64,000 nucleotides of DNA from Nectonema munidae. Taxonomy: Eukaryota; Nematomorpha; Nectonematoida; Nectonematidae. A program made the position numbers and the translations under genes. The stretch covers positions 223,620 to 287,619 of the forward strand of contig JAUIRK010000089.1 in assembly GCA_030549495.1 (NCBI GenBank), read 5' to 3'. Numbering within the stretch: position 1 is the first letter of the stretch; each line of letters opens with the position of its first letter. This document shows positions 59,872 through 64,000 of this stretch, one piece after another. The notes under the pieces were generated by a model. It made no database searches and was not told where the DNA came from. It saw only the letters and a list, made by a program, of their open reading frames with translations.

Positions 59872-62720
59872 TTATTTTAGTAGTAGTTTTACCACGGATT
59901 TTCGAAAAAATTTTTTGTTGGAAATATTGAGTTTGTTTAACAATTTATTAGCAAGATTCAATGTCCGAAAGTAAATGTTTCTGAAATTAGAATTTTCATT
60001 AAATCTCGGAATGTGCAATTTACTATATTGTCTGGTTAGATGATCATGAACTGAACTATTTGGAACAAAAAGACCGTGATATTCTCCTCGTTTTACATAT
60101 TGTTTATAATAAAACATGAGGGATGAAACTGAGTTAATTTGATATATATTTAAAATTTTGATTTCCTGATCACTTTTTTCGTTTATGAATTTGTAAAATT
60201 TTTTTCATTAACTTTGATAGTTTTACCAGATGCGTTTGATTGTTAGAGCCCCATAATAGATTTGCATAACTTAAGTGTGAAAATACATGGGAATAATAAA
60301 GGGTCTTTCGTGCATTAGTAGGTAAGTAAGTTTGCAATTTTTTTCAGGCAACCTTAAAATTCTAGAGATTTTTATGCAAATATTATTAATATGAGTGGAA
60401 AAGGAAAAATTTTCTTCTAGTGTTACTCCAAGAAATTTTATTCGGCTAACTCTTTTGATACTAACATTATTCAAATAAAAAGATGGGGTAGAGTTTACTG
60501 GTCTTTTGGAAAATATTATAAAGTTACCTTTTCTCATGATTAATTTTTATTTTATTAAAATCACACCAATTAGTAATGTTTTTAAGTGAAGCTTGAATGG
60601 CATGATGATCAGAATTTTTTGTATTAAACATTAGAGTTAAATCATCTGCATACATGATAAGTTTGCTATGATTGTCTAAACACTTGTGTATGTCATTTAT
60701 GTAAATTAAAAACAATAGCGGACCTAAGATTGATCCTTGAGGAACACCAGACTTAGAATAATAGCCGTCGGAATAAAAATTATTGAAAAATATAAAATTT
60801 TTTCTAAAAGATAAATAGTCCTGGATCAAATTATAAAAACAGCCTCTGATGCCCAATTTTCTAATTTTATATAGTAAGATATGGTGATTCACAGTATCGA
60901 ACGCCTTAGAAAAGTCTAAGAAGAAACATAACAATTTAGCTTTTTGTTCATAAGCTGTTGCTACAGATAATGATAGTTCTGATAGGGCATCCGTGGTTGA
61001 TTTATTAGGCCGAAAACCAAATTGATGTTTATAGAAGAAATTTATTTTGTTAAGATAGTTACTCAATTTCGTAAAAATAACTTTCTCAAAAATTTTAGCA
61101 AAGCTTGATAACAAAGAAATAGGTCTATACGAGCTGAATATGGTAGGCTGTTTATTAGGTTTCAGAATTGGCAGAACTTTTGCAATTTTTAGTTTGTCTG
61201 GAAAAATACCTTGTTGTATAGAAGAATTGAATATATGAACAAGAATATTAAGGATGATAGGAAAAATATATATAAGTAATTTCAAGTTTATTTCATCTAG
61301 GCCCGAAGATTTCTTGTTATTCAAACTGCTCACAGCTATATTTATATCATCAATTGTGATTTTACTAAAGTAAAAAGAAGATAATTGAGACGGTAAAAAA
61401 GACTCTAGGTAAATAAAAGAACTTTCGAGGTTCGATTCGTCTGGTTCTAAAGAAAAGATATCTGTGAAACCTTGAATATCCAAATCAATATTGGGAGCAG
61501 TTGCTTTATTTTTCATCAATGTGTTCAAGACAGGCCATAGTGATTTATGATCACATGTAGATAGCTTTGAACAGTAATACTGCGATTTTGTATGATTAAC
61601 TTTAATTTTGTAATTTTTCACAACATTTTTATAACGAAATTTATTATGAAATGAAGGGTTTTTCTAAATTTTTTATAGTAACGAATTTTTAGACGATTTA
61701 ATGCAGCTAATTCTTGTGTATACCAGGGTAAATTTGGTTTCTTTTGTTTGACTGAAACTAAAGGAAAGCATTTGGTAAAACAGTCGTGAATAATTCCATC
61801 AAAACATTCATAAATTTGATTAACGTTTTTTGAAAAATAACAATATTCAAAATTTGCAACTGACAATTTAGAAAAGAACAATTCATAAGCTTGAGGTGAA
61901 AATTTTCTTTTTAAAACTTTTGTTAACACGCTTTTGTTTTTTAAAAAAGGTAGTCTTAGAAAATTGACACAATGATCGCTTATAAGGGCATTTATATTAT
62001 AGGAAGTATTGTTCACTAATTGATTTGTAAATATATTGTCTATTAAAGTTTTTGAATTTGCCAGACGTTTCGGTTTAGAAATGGCTGGGATTAAACCATT
62101 TTCAAGCATCAAACAAAGAAAATCCAAAGCATGCCTATTTTCATATATATTCAAGAGGTTTATGTTAAAATCTCCAGCAACAAAAAAAAACTCGTTTTTA
62201 ATCAACTTAATAAACTGATTTAGAGATAAGAGAAAGTCTGAAATCAAAAGGTTAGGGGTCTATAAACAGCTAGTATGGAAATCTTTGTATCAAAAACTAT
62301 GAACTGACCTAAAAGAAAATCAGCAGGTGATTCAACATTTTCATTTGAATTATAAAGCACTAATTTATAAATACTTTTATAATAAATACATACACCGCCT
62401 CCAGTTCGGTTTCTTTCTTTAAAAATCGAGTTATAACCATTTAAGTTATATTTTACAGTATCACTTGAGTTCCATATTTCGCTAAAAACTATAAAATCTG
62501 GAAGGAGATTAATAGAACTCAAAAAAATCGAAAAGTTAGAAAAATTTGCAAAAAGACTTCTGATGTTTAAATGTATTATGGATAATGAGGTAAGTGAAAT
62601 ATTTTCTCTATAAAGCAAAGATATATCGTCTTCATTTAAGTATTTAGTTTTATTAATTTCCAAAGAAAGTTCAGAAAATATATCAAAATCATATAAATCA
62701 GATATGTTTTGTTTATTCAT
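59872..62720 (-). pseudogene. LINE ORF2 (APE endonuclease and reverse transcriptase), broken
   Basis: Starts with ATG at 62720. Endonuclease blocks: SLSIIHLNIRSLFANFSNF (N-terminal), FIVFSEIW (catalytic Glu region), RTGGGVCIYYK, FVAGDFNINLL (Asp/Asn), SKTLIDNIFTN and LISDHCVNF (catalytic Asp-His). RT blocks: YRPISLLSSFAKIFEKVIF, HQFGFRPNKSTTDAL, FFLDFSKAFDTVNHH (motif A), SGVPQGSILGPLLF (motif B) and LIMYADDLTLM (motif C). A C-terminal segment at 60537-59872 ends in a basic tail. Frame changes occur near 62245, 61620, 60530 and 60270-60117. The function would be target-primed reverse transcription. Confidence 0.88.
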
Positions 62721-62762
62721 TTGAGGTGTATGAAGTAAGAGATTTTACTATTGCTAAATTTT

Positions 62763-63739
62763 TTAAATATGAAGGACATAGATGCGACATACCATGATGA
62801 TTTTGTTAGTATGCTTGTTTACTGAACACGAGTAACAGGTATACTTATCTGGACAATCTTTAAAGGAACAACTATTTGATTCATGATTTTCAGCACAGTA
62901 CACACATATTTCCTTATTTGTATGCTTACAGTTAGTTTTAGTATGCCCAAACATTAGACAGTTTGAACAATGTTTCACATAAAAAAAATCATTTATTCTA
63001 AAGCATTTAAACTCAATGAAAATTTGATTATTATTGCATTCAAGAAATTTTCTTATTTCAGGATCAATCCTAAATATAACAGATTTTACATTTTTAGATT
63101 TGCCATTTTTTTCGAAAATAATTTCAAAGGTTTTTCCTTTATTTACAATATCAGATATTTCTTCATTTTTTTTAAGTATAGATTTCAATATTTCGGTTTT
63201 GGATAAGTCTATATCAACACCTCTAATAATTATCTTGGGAAAGATAGATTTAGGTTTTGAACAAATGAATTTGTACTGAGATTGATCTTTTAAATTGGAT
63301 AATTCAGACTCTGCAGCACTCATATTTTTAATATCGGGAAAATCAATTTTGATAACGTTTTCTTTAATAGTCAATTTGTTTATTTTAGTATTTTTAAATA
63401 TATTTTTATCCTTATTTTTTATTACATTTTTTAATAACTTTAAATCTTCATTTGTTTCCCCTTTTATAAAAATTGAATTTTTACTTTCATTTTTGGCATT
63501 CCAATGAGGTTCTTTTGTTAGGCTTACAGCATGAGCATAAGTTAGTTTTAGAAATAGTATTTTGAGAATCAGAAAAAAATTTCTCAATTCGATCCAATTT
63601 GGATATTATGAGTGACTCTGTTTTACAATCATTTAAGACACGTAAAAAGCTCTGATTTTATGTCCTTCTTACTCATTGTATCAATTTTCTCAATAATATT
63701 CTCAAGATTATTAACAATTATAGATTTGTGATCAGTCAT
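62763..63739 (-). pseudogene. LINE ORF1 (RNA-binding, zinc-knuckle protein), broken
   Basis: Probable start ATG at 63739, with a helical Ile/Glu/Lys-rich N-terminal region (KIDTMSKKDIKSEL) and a short frame shift near 63630-63590. The main part (63587-62763) has an RRM-like central region followed by knuckles CSNCLMFGHTKTNC, CVYCAENHESNSC and a third partial CYSC. Such proteins coat LINE RNA. The frame ends 43 bases before the ORF2 ATG. Confidence 0.8.
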
Positions 63740-63745
63740 CAAAAA

Positions 63746-64000
63746 AAAAAAATTAAAATATTACAGGCCACTACACGTTGATTAAAAAAAATATATCAGA
63801 GTAAAAATTTTTTATGATATTAGTACAAAATAATTTTCTTTATAATAATAATTTTATAAGAAATATAAAGATTATAAAAAAAATTGTTTAAACAGAATAT
63901 ATAAGTTAAACAATAATGAAAGAAAGCAATATTATGATCAAATTATGAACGTTATACTTTGTAAGGAGGGAAATGAATAAGAGCGCCATTTTTAATTTTT
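63746..64000. other. AT-rich end of the window
   Basis: Probable 5' flank of the LINE; nothing further recognised. Confidence 0.4.

Larger units (their letters stand above)
59371..63745 (-). mobile_element. nearly full-length two-ORF CR1/Jockey-type LINE
   Basis: 4.4-kb non-LTR retrotransposon on the minus strand. It has an ORF1 with zinc knuckles, an ORF2 with APE endonuclease and reverse transcriptase, a 3' UTR of about 490 bases, and a tail AATGAATAAA followed by (TTA)n at 59397-59371. Both ORFs carry frame changes, so this copy is probably dead, but it keeps almost all blocks and looks younger than the other LINE pieces in the window. Target duplications were not identified. Confidence 0.88.

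Overview
The window is AT-rich eukaryotic DNA with spliced genes, short to long GT-AG introns and a dense load of decayed transposons. The three host genes are animal genes, and the mix of hAT/ZBED5-like, piggyBac, pogo and CR1/Jockey-type LINE relics suits an AT-rich arthropod such as a crustacean. The species cannot be fixed from sequence alone.

Host genes. (1) An RSRC2-like arginine/serine-rich nuclear protein lies on the minus strand at about 4.8-9.55 kb. I resolve seven coding exons with consistent phases; the conserved last exon is not found. (2) A monocarboxylate-transporter-like gene (SLC16 family) lies on the plus strand at 17.85-35.26 kb. Its seven coding exons sum to exactly 443 codons including the stop. 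(3) An intact, intronless 1814-residue homologue of the nuclear pore membrane glycoprotein gp210 (NUP210) lies on the minus strand at 35.85-41.30 kb, tail to tail with the transporter.

Mobile DNA by region. 0.6-1.4 kb: piggyBac relic. 5.9-8.3 kb: ZBED5-like hAT relic inside an RSRC2 intron. 10.06-10.29 kb: pogo-type MITE. 10.7-12.2 kb: second piggyBac relic. 12.7-14.6 kb: decayed LINE. The 11.2-kb fourth transporter intron (20.2-31.4 kb) is a transposon nest: a pogo/Tigger relic, a LINE tail, a hAT element with target duplications, a hAT deletion derivative, an RTE-like LINE, and a 2.9-kb element with terminal inverted repeats that carries a large protein family I recognise but cannot assign to a superfamily. 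42-48 kb: three MITEs and a third ZBED5-like hAT. 48.6-50.4 kb: a 5'-truncated LINE. 51-57.2 kb: several tandem repeats, a Mutator-like transposase relic and a perfect 69-bp-arm palindrome. 58-59.2 kb: two MITEs. 59.4-63.7 kb: a nearly full-length two-ORF LINE on the minus strand.

No rRNA, convincing tRNA, CRISPR or virus-derived element was seen. The host genes have no evident functional link to one another. The best candidates for something undescribed are the 2.9-kb element at 27.4-30.3 kb, a frame-shifting candidate exon near the RSRC2 start, and the palindrome at 57 kb.
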